Below, in pieces: positions 43,491 through 53,544 of a stretch of DNA of 64,000 nt. Every line of letters starts with the position of its first letter. Position 1 is the stretch's first letter. Below the pieces are notes generated by a model. It saw only the letters and a list, made by a program, of their open reading frames with translations. It had not been told where the DNA came from and searched no databases. The position numbers and the translations under genes were made by a program. Source of the DNA: Marinobacter segnicrescens (GTDB lineage Bacteria; Pseudomonadota; Gammaproteobacteria; Pseudomonadales; Oleiphilaceae); assembly GCF_900111555.1 (NCBI RefSeq), contig NZ_FOHZ01000001.1, positions 1 to 64,000 on the forward strand, in the 5' to 3' direction.

Positions 43491-44420
43491 TTACCCACGA
43501 TCCAGAATTTCCATGACCCGCTCAGCGAGTTCGTCCGGGCTGAACTTGGCCATGAAATCGTCAGCACCCACCTTCTGTACCATGGCACGGTTGAATATGC
43601 CGCTAAGGGACGTGTGAAGCATAATGTACAGGTCTTTCAGGGCAGGGTCATTCTTCAGGCGCGCCACCAGCGTGTAACCATCCATCTCGGGCATCTCAAC
43701 ATCCGAGATCACCAGGGAAACATGGTCAGTAATGCTGCTGCCGTCCGCCACCAGCCCCTGAAGATACTCCAACGCCTGTTTGCCATCGTTCCTTGACTCC
43801 ACCTCAAGCCCGATAGCCGTAAGGCACCGAATCATCTGACGACGGGCAACGGAAGAGTCATCCACGACAAGCACCGGCCTTGAAGCACTGCGATCCCGGG
43901 TGTTCTTCGAGAGAACCGCCTCGGTCACGTCCTCGCTCAGTGGTGAAACCTCCGACAGGATCTTCTCCACATCGATCACTTCCACCAGGGCGTCGTCCAT
44001 GCGGGTAACCGCAGTGAGGTAGACATCCTTACCTGCGCCCTTGGGCGGCGGCATAATGTCTTCCCAGTTCATGTTTACGATTCGGTCCACCCCGGTCACC
44101 AGAAAGCCCTGGGTACGCCGGTTATACTCGGTGATAATCACGAAACTGGTAGCAAGCTCCTCGGCAGGGATGCCCGGCCCCCTGATCGCCATGGAAAGGT
44201 CGATGATCGGAATGGTCTCGCCCCGGATATGGGCCACGCCACGAACCACTGACCGACTGTTGGGAATGGATGTCAGCCTCGGGCACTGCAGCACTTCCTT
44301 GACCTTGAAGACATTGATGCCATACATCTGCCGCCCACGTAGGCGGAAAAGCAACAGCTCCAGACGGTTTTCCCCTACCAGCTGGGTGCGTTGGTTAACA
44401 CTGTCAAGGACGCCTGCCAT
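43491..44420 (-). CDS. cheV: CheV, CheW-receiver chemotaxis coupling protein
   Basis: 309 residues from ATG 44420 with GGAG upstream; an open frame to 44585 lacks a conserved start. The CheW-like domain occupies about 15-160 (LLFRLRGRQMYGINVFKVKEV). The receiver domain (about 180-305) has VVDDSSVARR, the phosphorylation site in LVISDVEMPEMDGY and the conserved Lys in DDFMAKF. It couples receptors to CheA and may act as a phosphate sink. It is divergent from flgA. Confidence 0.95.
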   Translation of the reverse strand: MAGVLDSVNQRTQLVGENRLELLLFRLRGRQMYGINVFKVKEVLQCPRLTSIPNSRSVVRGVAHIRGETIPIIDLSMAIRGPGIPAEELATSFVIITEYNRRTQGFLVTGVDRIVNMNWEDIMPPPKGAGKDVYLTAVTRMDDALVEVIDVEKILSEVSPLSEDVTEAVLSKNTRDRSASRPVLVVDDSSVARRQMIRCLTAIGLEVESRNDGKQALEYLQGLVADGSSITDHVSLVISDVEMPEMDGYTLVARLKNDPALKDLYIMLHTSLSGIFNRAMVQKVGADDFMAKFSPDELAERVMEILDRG

Positions 44421-44724
44421 CGAAATAGTCTCCGAAACCTGTACTGAGACCCACGGCTTCCGGAATGTCGGATTGCCAGCTGGGCACGGTAGTTGCTTTA
44501 TTGTCGTCAAGCAGCAGTTTGAACAAGCCAGTGACGGAATTCCGCCGCGGTGCCGGTGACTGCTTTCCACCCGCAGTTGGGGCATTGTAACGCCGCTTTC
44601 CCATGGCGTATGTAACGGCTGGTATCCGGATTAGTTTAACGGGCTGCGCAAACGATCACATCATTCGTGTCAGGCAGGTCACATATTCCCCTGCCCTTCA
44701 ACAGCATAGGACAATGCCGGGTAA
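44421..44724. other. 304-bp divergent intergenic region between cheV and flgA
   Basis: Must hold the promoters of both genes. I looked for sigma-54 (GG-N10-GC) and sigma-28 signals on both strands and found none that was convincing. No small gene or RNA was recognised. Confidence 0.6.
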
Positions 44725-45429
44725 ATGCGCATTCTGATAACGCTTACGCTCATCCTGTTTTACAGCGCCACCACCCTCGGCTCTGAAAAGACCGAGGCCA
44801 GTGACATCCTGGCAGCGGGTCAGCTGTTTATGGAGGAGTTCGTGGAGACCCATGCCAGCCAAGGCTTTGACGCAGAGTACACCCTCGGCAACCTGGACCC
44901 GCGACTGGCGCTGGCACCCTGCCCGGAAGACGGCATTGATGTCTCGTTCAGCAGCGATCCCTGGCAAACCACGCAGCCTTCCCTGATGGTGTCCTGCCAG
45001 GGCAAACGTCCATGGCGCATGTATCTGTCGGTTTCACTCGATATCTACGGCGATGCCCTGATCGCCGCCCGACCACTGAGCCGTGGTGACCGGCTGACGG
45101 CAGCGATGGTGGCGACCGATCGGGTTGTGGTTAATGCCATTCGCCGTGGCACCATTACGGACCGTGAACAGCTGCTGGGCCTGGAACTGAAACGCTCGGT
45201 TAATGCGGGCACCCCCTTTACCCCGGACCTGGTGACCTCACCGGATGCGGTGGCCCGGGGGGACCATGTTATGATTACCGCCAGAAGCGGTTCGTTCGCG
45301 GTTAAAACCCGGGGGAAGGCCCTCGCGAACGCCCGGGTGGGTGAGCAGGTACTGGTGGAAAATCTTTCCTCTGCCCGAAAAATCCGCGCCAGGGTTACGG
45401 GGCCTGGGCAGGTTGAAATCACCATGTGA
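44725..45429 (+). CDS. flgA: FlgA, P-ring assembly chaperone
   Basis: 234 residues. A signal peptide (about 1-18) directs it to the periplasm. The C-terminal SAF/ChapFlgA region is visible: SRGDRLTAAMVATDRV, GLELKRSVNAGTPFTPDLV and GDHVMITARSGSFAVKTRGKAL (core ARSGSFAVKTRGKAL). It helps FlgI assemble into the P ring around the flagellar rod. It is upstream of flgMN but separated by 170 nt carrying a sigma-28 promoter. Confidence 0.95.
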   Translation: MRILITLTLILFYSATTLGSEKTEASDILAAGQLFMEEFVETHASQGFDAEYTLGNLDPRLALAPCPEDGIDVSFSSDPWQTTQPSLMVSCQGKRPWRMYLSVSLDIYGDALIAARPLSRGDRLTAAMVATDRVVVNAIRRGTITDREQLLGLELKRSVNAGTPFTPDLVTSPDAVARGDHVMITARSGSFAVKTRGKALANARVGEQVLVENLSSARKIRARVTGPGQVEITM

Positions 45430-45513
45430 CGTACCGGCAGTGCATTGCCGGCCAGCGGCAGCGTCATGCCACAGTGCGCTTTCTGACTGGCCAAACATGA
45501 AGAAAGTTTTAAC

Positions 45514-45540
45514 TAAAGTTGCAGTAAGCCCGGCCGATAA
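45514..45540 (+). promoter_or_regulatory. Sigma-28 (FliA) promoter for flgM-flgN
   Basis: TAAAGTTG, 11 nt, then GCCGATAA: the -10 matches the FliA consensus exactly, and the -35 differs only at its last base. It ends 59 nt before the flgM start. Confidence 0.93.
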
Positions 45541-45599
45541 AGGGTCAGAGACACATTTCGACCGCCATGGAGCGGCATGAGACAAAGAAGGTAATCGTC

Positions 45600-45926
45600 A
45601 TGACAGTTGACTTCAACGGAATCGGCAACAGTCAGGTTAACAGCCCGCGCACCTCTGCGGATAAAGGTGCAGCCAAGCAGCCTGCTCAGCCAGCGCCCGC
45701 AGAACAGGCCAAGGCCCAGGCGCCAGCGGCCCGGGGCGAAAACGTCAACCTGAGCAAGCAGGCCAGGGAAATTCGCCAGATGGGTGAAAGGCTGGAGAGC
45801 ACCCCGGAAGTGGACGACAGCCGGGTTGAACAGATCCGTGCTGCCCTGGCCGATGGTTCTTACAAAGTGGATGCCGAAAAAGTGGCCCAGAAAATGCTTG
45901 AGATGGATGAAAGCATTTTTGGGTGA
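45600..45926 (+). CDS. flgM: FlgM, anti-sigma-28 factor
   Basis: 108 residues from ATG 45600, the longer frame being rejected because AAGG and the conserved N-terminus mark this start. The C-terminal sigma-binding part, NLSKQAREIRQMGERLESTPEVDDSRVEQIRAALADGSYKVDAEKVAQKML (core RVEQIRAALADGSYKVDAEK), is typical. It holds FliA inactive until the hook is complete and is then exported. Its own sigma-28 promoter gives the usual feedback. The middle is Ala/Pro/Gln-rich and disordered. Confidence 0.96.
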   Translation: MTVDFNGIGNSQVNSPRTSADKGAAKQPAQPAPAEQAKAQAPAARGENVNLSKQAREIRQMGERLESTPEVDDSRVEQIRAALADGSYKVDAEKVAQKMLEMDESIFG

Positions 45927-45934
45927 GGTAGACC

Positions 45935-46405
45935 ATGTCCACCACAGACAAACTCCAGGCGTTGCTGAACCAGGACCTGGAGCAGCTCCGGCAGCTTGAA
46001 ACCCTGCTGGAAGAAGAACAAGCCCTGCTGGGCGATGCCGACGTTCGGGCTATAGAGCCAGTGACCAGCCGCAAGAACGCCCTGCTCGGGGACATCCGCG
46101 AACGGGCCCGCCAGAAAGTCCACCTGCTGGTGGAGATGGGGTTCCGCCCGGATCAGGGCCACCCCTCCCGTTTTATCCGCAGTGCCGGACTGACCGAGCT
46201 CTATCAGAGCTGGGAGGCCGCCCAGTCGGTCCTGGCCCGGTGTCACTCCCTGAACCAGCAGAACAGCAAGGTTGTAGCCCACCTGCAGAGCCGCCTGTCC
46301 CGTCTCACTGACATTTTCCGGGGCAGCTCCGGACAGCAAAAACTGTACGGTGCCACCGGCCAACAAACCTCCGTTGGCCAACGGAATATACTGGCCAGTG
46401 CCTAG
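45935..46405 (+). CDS. flgN: FlgN, flagellar export chaperone
   Basis: 156 residues, helical. The N-terminal stretch LEQLRQLETLLEEEQALLGDADVRAIEPVTSRKNALL (core LLEEEQALLGDADVRAIE) is the FlgN pattern. It escorts the hook-filament junction proteins FlgK and FlgL to the export gate. It lies 8 nt after flgM in the same sigma-28 transcript. Confidence 0.94.
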   Translation: MSTTDKLQALLNQDLEQLRQLETLLEEEQALLGDADVRAIEPVTSRKNALLGDIRERARQKVHLLVEMGFRPDQGHPSRFIRSAGLTELYQSWEAAQSVLARCHSLNQQNSKVVAHLQSRLSRLTDIFRGSSGQQKLYGATGQQTSVGQRNILASA

Positions 46406-46602
46406 AGTCCCGACCCGGTATCCCTTCATGGGACACCAGGCGGGGCAACGCACCTGTAGTCCAGGTTATCCGGACGGCACCGTCCCCTGGCGCAGTCCGG
46501 TACCGTTGTTACCACCGAGTACTAATTCGGAGCAGTTGACGACCCTCTTCCCGGCAGGTTCTGTTAGACTCCCGTGCAACCTCTCACGAACCGGAGCCTG
46601 TC

Positions 46603-47235
46603 ATGGATTTCTGCCCGCGCCCCAAGTGTTTCCCCTTGTTTTCCAGCGCCCTGTACCTGGTCTTTGCTGCGATGGTCGCCCTGGTGACAACGTTTCCCGC
46701 CCACGCCCAGCAGTCCGGTGTCAGCGACAAAGCGCTGCCGGAGGTCCGTGTTTCGACCACTGAGGGTGCCTTCAACATCCGCCTGCGCCCAGATTTCGCG
46801 CCGAAAACCGTGGCTAACTTCCTCCAGTACGTGGACGACGGATTTTACGATGGCACCCTGTTCCACCGGGTAATTCCCGGCTTCATGGTGCAGGCTGGCG
46901 GTTTTGACCAGGACATGAACCGCAAGGACACCCGTGACCCGGTGGAAAACGAGTCCCGCCAGACCGCCAAAAACCTGCGGGGTACGATTGCCATGGCGCG
47001 CACAGCAAACCCGGACTCGGCCACTGCCCAGTTTTTCATCAACCTGGTGGACAACCCCCACCTAGATGCTACCCGGGCCAGGCCTGGCTATACGGTGTTT
47101 GGTTCAGTGACTGAAGGCATGGGCGTTGTCGATGCCATCGGCAAGGTCTCCACCACCCGTCGCAATGGCATGGGTGACGTACCCGTCGAACCGGTCGTGA
47201 TCGAATCGGTCAGGCGTATTGATAACGGCCAATGA
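46603..47235 (+). CDS. Periplasmic cyclophilin-type peptidyl-prolyl isomerase
   Basis: 210 residues. A signal peptide ends near AHA (about residue 31). The cyclophilin core has KTVANFLQYVDDGFYDGTLFHRVIPGFMVQAGG (catalytic Arg in FHRVIPGFMVQAG) and TANPDSATAQFFINLVDN. It speeds proline isomerisation of exported proteins, like PpiA. Three bases separate it from mnmC, a chance or loose operon. Confidence 0.94.
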   Translation: MDFCPRPKCFPLFSSALYLVFAAMVALVTTFPAHAQQSGVSDKALPEVRVSTTEGAFNIRLRPDFAPKTVANFLQYVDDGFYDGTLFHRVIPGFMVQAGGFDQDMNRKDTRDPVENESRQTAKNLRGTIAMARTANPDSATAQFFINLVDNPHLDATRARPGYTVFGSVTEGMGVVDAIGKVSTTRRNGMGDVPVEPVVIESVRRIDNGQ

Positions 47236-47238
47236 TCC

Positions 47239-49128
47239 ATGGACGGAACGACTGGTGGACCACTGATTGAAACCGCCCGGTTAGCCTGGCGGGACGGACA
47301 GCCCGTGTCCGAACAGTTCGGCGACGTCTATTTCAGCCGCGAAAACGGCCTGGAGGAGACCCGCTACGTTTTCCTGCACCACAATCATCTCCCAGAGCGA
47401 TTCCGTGAACTGAGCGACAAAGATACCTTTGTCATTGCAGAAACCGGATTTGGCACCGGCCTCAACTTTCTTGCGGCCTGGCAGGCATTCCGCCAGTACG
47501 CGCCGGCAAGCGCCCGGTTGCACTTTGTTTCGGTAGAACGATACCCCCTTGGCTCGGCAGACCTGGAACGGGCCCTGGCACTCTGGCCCGAGCTTGCGCC
47601 CCTTGCCCGGGAGCTGGCCCATAACTACCCGCAGCCGTTATCCGGCTGCCACCGGCTGGTAATGGACCAGGCACGGGTGCGTCTGACCCTTTATTTCGGT
47701 GACGCCGTGGAAGCCTTTGACTCGCTGGAGTTCAGCGCCGACGCCTGGTTCCTTGACGGGTTTGCCCCCGCCTGCAACCCCGGCCTGTGGCAGGACCGGC
47801 TGATCCGCCAGGTGCGCGAACACAGCCACCGGGGAACCACACTGGCAACCTTCACCGCCGTAGGCAGGGTCCGGCGAGCACTGTCTGACGTCGGTTTCCG
47901 GATGGAACGCGTGGCCGGGTTCGGCCCAAAACGGGATATGCTACGGGGTGTCCTGGAACAGGGTTCGCACCGCAGTGCCGAACCAACCGGGCAGATACTG
48001 GTGGTGGGAGCCGGCATCGCCGGTGCCATGGTTGCGCGCAACCTGGCCGTGCGCGGCTACCAGGTGACGGTAGCTGACCAGGGTGAAAGCCCCGGTGCCG
48101 GGGCCTCCGGAAACCCCCAGGGCGCCCTTTACGCAAAGCTCGGAGTACAGCTGAACGACCAGGTCCGGCTGGCACTGGCCGCCCTGCTCCACGCCCAGCG
48201 CTTCTACCCTGCGGAAACCCCCGAGCAATGGCACCCGACCGGCCTGCTGATGATGGGCTACTCCGAGCACGAGCGGGAGCGCCAGCAAAAATTCCTTCGA
48301 GCCAATACCTACCCACGGACCGTGCTGTACCCGGTTGACGACCAAAAAGCCAGCGACCTGACCGGCATAGCCTGTCCTCAGGGCGGGCTGTGGTTTCCCC
48401 GCTCCGGCTGGCTGGAGCCGGCCAGGGTATGCCAGTCACTGCTCGAGCACCCCAACATCCGCACCGAGTTCCAGTTCCGCGCAACCCGGCTGCTTCCGTG
48501 CAACAACCGCTGGTGCCTGTCCGGTGAAGGCCGCCAGGACCTGGTGGCGGATACCGTTATACTCGCCGCCGGACACCTTACCCGCCAGCTCATGCCGGTC
48601 ACCGGCGAGTTCCGGATAAAGGCCATTCGTGGGCAGATCACCGGGATTCCTTCGGACAGGCTTACCGCAGCCCCCAGGGCCGTGGTCACCGGCGCCCGAT
48701 ACCTTAACCCGCCTGCTGACGGACAGTTGGTTACCGGCGCCACCTTCGATCTGAGGGACAATGATCCCCTGGTCCGAACCAACAGCCACCAGGAAAACCT
48801 TGAAGGCCTGGACTCGATGCTACCGGGCCTGCTGGCCCCGCGCATTAAGCCGACAGACGATATCACTGGCCGGGTTTCCTTCCGCTGCACCACCCACGAT
48901 TACCAACCCATTGTCGGACCGCTTGTTAACGGCGAGGGTAACACCCTGGGTGGCGCGTGGCTCTTCACCGGCCTTGGCAGCAAGGGGCTGATGTGGACGC
49001 CACTGATGGCTGAATACCTGGCCGACCTTATTACCGGTGAGCCGCTGGCCCTTCCCCACTCCCTGACCCGTCGTGTCCACCCGGCACGGTGCCTTGCTGC
49101 AGCCAGAACAAGTGAGTCCCCGGCCTGA
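47239..49128 (+). CDS. mnmC: MnmC, bifunctional tRNA mnm5s2U34 synthesis enzyme
   Basis: 629 residues, usual length for the fused form. The N-terminal SAM methyltransferase (about 1-240; ETGFGTGLNFLAAWQAF, DAWFLDGFAPACNPGLW) does the last methylation. The C-terminal FAD oxidoreductase (about 250-629; VVGAGIAGAMVARNLAVRGYQV) removes the carboxymethyl group. It modifies the wobble uridine of tRNAs for Lys, Glu, Gln, Arg and Leu. The ribosome site is weak, consistent with coupling to the upstream gene. Confidence 0.95.
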   Translation: MDGTTGGPLIETARLAWRDGQPVSEQFGDVYFSRENGLEETRYVFLHHNHLPERFRELSDKDTFVIAETGFGTGLNFLAAWQAFRQYAPASARLHFVSVERYPLGSADLERALALWPELAPLARELAHNYPQPLSGCHRLVMDQARVRLTLYFGDAVEAFDSLEFSADAWFLDGFAPACNPGLWQDRLIRQVREHSHRGTTLATFTAVGRVRRALSDVGFRMERVAGFGPKRDMLRGVLEQGSHRSAEPTGQILVVGAGIAGAMVARNLAVRGYQVTVADQGESPGAGASGNPQGALYAKLGVQLNDQVRLALAALLHAQRFYPAETPEQWHPTGLLMMGYSEHERERQQKFLRANTYPRTVLYPVDDQKASDLTGIACPQGGLWFPRSGWLEPARVCQSLLEHPNIRTEFQFRATRLLPCNNRWCLSGEGRQDLVADTVILAAGHLTRQLMPVTGEFRIKAIRGQITGIPSDRLTAAPRAVVTGARYLNPPADGQLVTGATFDLRDNDPLVRTNSHQENLEGLDSMLPGLLAPRIKPTDDITGRVSFRCTTHDYQPIVGPLVNGEGNTLGGAWLFTGLGSKGLMWTPLMAEYLADLITGEPLALPHSLTRRVHPARCLAAARTSESPA

Positions 49129-49255
49129 TATGGGCTCCAGTTCTGGCACGGGTAGCCGATAAACAGGTATAACTATCTAACGGACGCCTGCCAATACCAG
49201 CAATTTCCAATGGGCGCCCAACCGTTTTTCGTTGTCCCTGAGCCCCGGAGCAGCC

Positions 49256-49888
49256 ATGTCGATACACGTAAGTGAACCCGGACGCCCGACCGGAACCCGG
49301 CTACCGGAAATATTCCGGAACCGCCGCGTAGGCAGCCTCGACGAGATGGCAGAATCCCACGCTTTACGAGAAAGCAGTGAAGAAATTTCTGACGGCGAGT
49401 ACCAGCAGGCGCGGGAGGTAACCGCTCGTCGTGCAGTTGCCCGGTACAGCCAGGCAGAGGACGCACGGCCAGAGCCAGAACGGGTCTACCTGCCGGTCAG
49501 CCGCGTCTGCAGTCCATGGATTCACACCCTCGCGGCCGAATCTTCCCTGGCGGAGGGCCTGGCGGTGATGGATGAACATGGTGTTCATCACCTGGTTATT
49601 ACCTCGGGCGGGGTTGTCGGAGGCCTGGTGGATATGCGCTGGATCCTGAACTGGCTCCATGAAAACCAGGACCAGGATGCCTCACGGAGCTTCCTGAACA
49701 TCGAGTTGCCAGCCTTTCTGACCGCATCCCCGGAAACGGATGCCCACCAACTGGCCCGGCTGATGCTGGCCCACCAGCTTGATGCGGCATTGGTGGTGGA
49801 GGCAGACGGTACTCCGTCCGGCATTATCACGAGTACGGACTATCTGAGGCTTTATGCGAGTCTTAGTCGCCAGGAAGGCGAAGTCTAG
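49256..49888 (+). CDS. CBS-domain pair protein
   Basis: 210 residues from ATG 49256 with GGAG upstream. The N-terminal 80 residues are polar, without a known fold. Two CBS motifs follow (about 85-140 and 150-205), seen in SLAEGLAVMDEHGVHHLVIT and DAALVVEADGTPSGIITSTDYLRLY. Such pairs bind adenine nucleotides and regulate a partner, which is not evident. Convergent with ligA; a structured repeat in the same orientation lies in its 3' region. Confidence 0.85.
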   Translation: MSIHVSEPGRPTGTRLPEIFRNRRVGSLDEMAESHALRESSEEISDGEYQQAREVTARRAVARYSQAEDARPEPERVYLPVSRVCSPWIHTLAAESSLAEGLAVMDEHGVHHLVITSGGVVGGLVDMRWILNWLHENQDQDASRSFLNIELPAFLTASPETDAHQLARLMLAHQLDAALVVEADGTPSGIITSTDYLRLYASLSRQEGEV

Positions 49889-49951
49889 GAAACTCGGCCA
49901 AACAAGGCTCTCTTAAGCGAGATGCAACCAGGTTCCGGCACGGGGGATGAG

Positions 49952-50037
49952 AGCTTTTTCCAGGACCGTCGAGCGCCAGGGACGGCGCTCGTCGAGCCCT
50001 ACAGGGATGTACTCGCGGGCGTGTCCTGGAAAAAGCT
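49952..50037 (+). repeat. Structured intergenic repeat, unit A (3' of the CBS gene)
   Basis: Outer arms AGCTTTTTCCAGGAC (49952-49966) and GTCCTGGAAAAAGCT (50023-50037) pair over 15 bp. Inside are a hairpin GAGCGCC-AGGGAC-GGCGCTC (49971-49990) and a second region GAGCC...CGGGCGT. This makes a three-way-junction-like fold. Unit B nearby has the same plan with different stem bases. Confidence 0.85.
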
Positions 50038-50111
50038 ATCGCCTTCCGGGCCCTACTCCGTTGTCACAGTCCTGTAAGACCCAGACTCACTGCCTGGCAC
50101 GCGAGGCGGGA

Positions 50112-50191
50112 ACCTTTTCCGGGACACGCCGTGAATCCTTCCATGGAGGCTCTTCAAAAACGTCCCTGTTTTTGAAGGTCCCGGAAAAGGT
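50112..50191 (-). repeat. Structured intergenic repeat, unit B (3' of ligA)
   Basis: Outer arms ACCTTTTCCGGGAC (50112-50125) and GTCCCGGAAAAGGT (50178-50191) pair over 14 bp. On the minus strand the inner hairpin is CTTCAAAAAC-AGGGAC-GTTTTTGAAG, with the same AGGGAC loop as unit A but wholly different stem bases. The second region reads GAGCC...TTCACGGCGT. It lies after the ligA stop in ligA orientation. The 74 bases between units A and B hold no feature I recognise. Confidence 0.85.
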
Positions 50192-50256
50192 CCCCACCCC
50201 ACGTGCTTCTACCTTCAGAGGTGCCCGCTAGTAGAGCCGCGTCACAGCACTTAATA

Positions 50257-52302
<2,046 letters not shown>

Positions 52303-52357
52303 TCAAGGCGCCGATGTTCCGCCCCGGGCGCGAACGGGCAGAAAACCGGACCTGCAG

Positions 52358-53422
52358 TCAGCGTTTGAAGCGGCGCTTGCGCTCGTATTCACGGATGCGC
52401 TGGCGGCAGTGCTCAATGGTCTGGGCCGTCATCACACTGCGGCGTTCATCCTTGAGCTCACCCCCGAGGTTGCGTACCACCGTCTGGGCGGTTTCCAGCA
52501 TAAAGTCGAACGCCTGCATGGAATTGGTGGGCCCGGGAAGGCTCATAAAAAAGCTGATCCCTGGCGTCGACATTTTTTCCATCTCACCGGGAACAAAGGT
52601 GCCAGGCTCGACCGCGCTGGCTACGCTGAACTGGACCGGACTGGTGGTTTCCTCTGTCTCGTGGCGGTGGTAGATATCCAGGTCACCATGTTCCAGGCCA
52701 CAGGCCTCAAACAGTTTCTTCAGGGCTGCACCGGAAAAATCCCCCTGCTCTGAGGAGGCCAGTACATTAATGACAACCACTTCTTCGGCCGGAGGGCGAT
52801 TGGCACCGGCTTTGGGCTGATCGGCTGCGGGCGGCTCGGCACGGTCTCCCCTGCTTGCCGTGTCTTCCTCTACTTCTGTGACAGTCGGAGGCTCAGGCTT
52901 CTTGCGGAAGAAGGGCTTTTTCTTTTCCGGCCGGCGTGGTGCACGGACGGTTCGGGCCTCCCCGGGCAACTCTTCGTGATGCTGACCCGGGAGGTCGCTG
53001 GTATGGAATTCGGGGTCGGGCTCCCGGAAGGGCTCCGGTTCCGGCTCGGGCTCCGGGTCGGCAGTGAACGAGGGAATGTCCGGCTCGGACTCGGTGTCAT
53101 GGGCCTTTTGCCCCGCTGCAGGACGCAGGTCGTGGTCGCTCGGTTCATCCCCTGCTTCCGCAGATGGTTCATCGGCGGCCGGGGCGGAGGTAAAGTATCC
53201 CCTCTCCTCAAGGGTGTTACGGGACACCGGGCGAGCGCCGCCGTTGGGGAGCTCAGGATTGAAGTCGTCATCCAGGGGAGTGCCCTCAATATCGTCGGCA
53301 CCCATCCCCTTCGAAATAGTGATGGCGTCCTTGCGGGCACGCCGCATCCGGCGCAGGCCATCAACAACGATGGCGATGATAATCAGGGCACCAATGGCAA
53401 TCAACCATTCCCGAAGCGACAT
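52358..53422 (-). CDS. zipA: ZipA, FtsZ-anchoring division protein
   Basis: 354 residues. A single N-terminal membrane helix (about 6-24, WLIAIGALIIIAIVVDGL) is followed by a basic patch and a long Pro/Glu-rich linker with PEPEPEP repeats. The C-terminal FtsZ-binding domain runs from about 210 (VVINVLASSEQGDFSGAALKKLFEACGL, core GAALKKLFEACGL). It tethers FtsZ rings to the inner membrane. It sits between smc and ligA on the same strand. Confidence 0.95.
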   Translation of the reverse strand: MSLREWLIAIGALIIIAIVVDGLRRMRRARKDAITISKGMGADDIEGTPLDDDFNPELPNGGARPVSRNTLEERGYFTSAPAADEPSAEAGDEPSDHDLRPAAGQKAHDTESEPDIPSFTADPEPEPEPEPFREPDPEFHTSDLPGQHHEELPGEARTVRAPRRPEKKKPFFRKKPEPPTVTEVEEDTASRGDRAEPPAADQPKAGANRPPAEEVVVINVLASSEQGDFSGAALKKLFEACGLEHGDLDIYHRHETEETTSPVQFSVASAVEPGTFVPGEMEKMSTPGISFFMSLPGPTNSMQAFDFMLETAQTVVRNLGGELKDERRSVMTAQTIEHCRQRIREYERKRRFKR

Positions 53423-53544
53423 AACAACCTGATCCTGTCTGTGGTCCTTAAAGCGGTAACTCTATGAAAAGACCGGCGTGAATACAACGCAATGGACGAC
53501 CAGGTGGCGGATTTTTCATGTCGCGCGACAAATCAGACCCGTGA

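Noticed and set aside
44421..44724. Sigma-54 promoters for flgA or cheV
   Set aside because: No GG-N10-GC pair with the right context was found on either strand.
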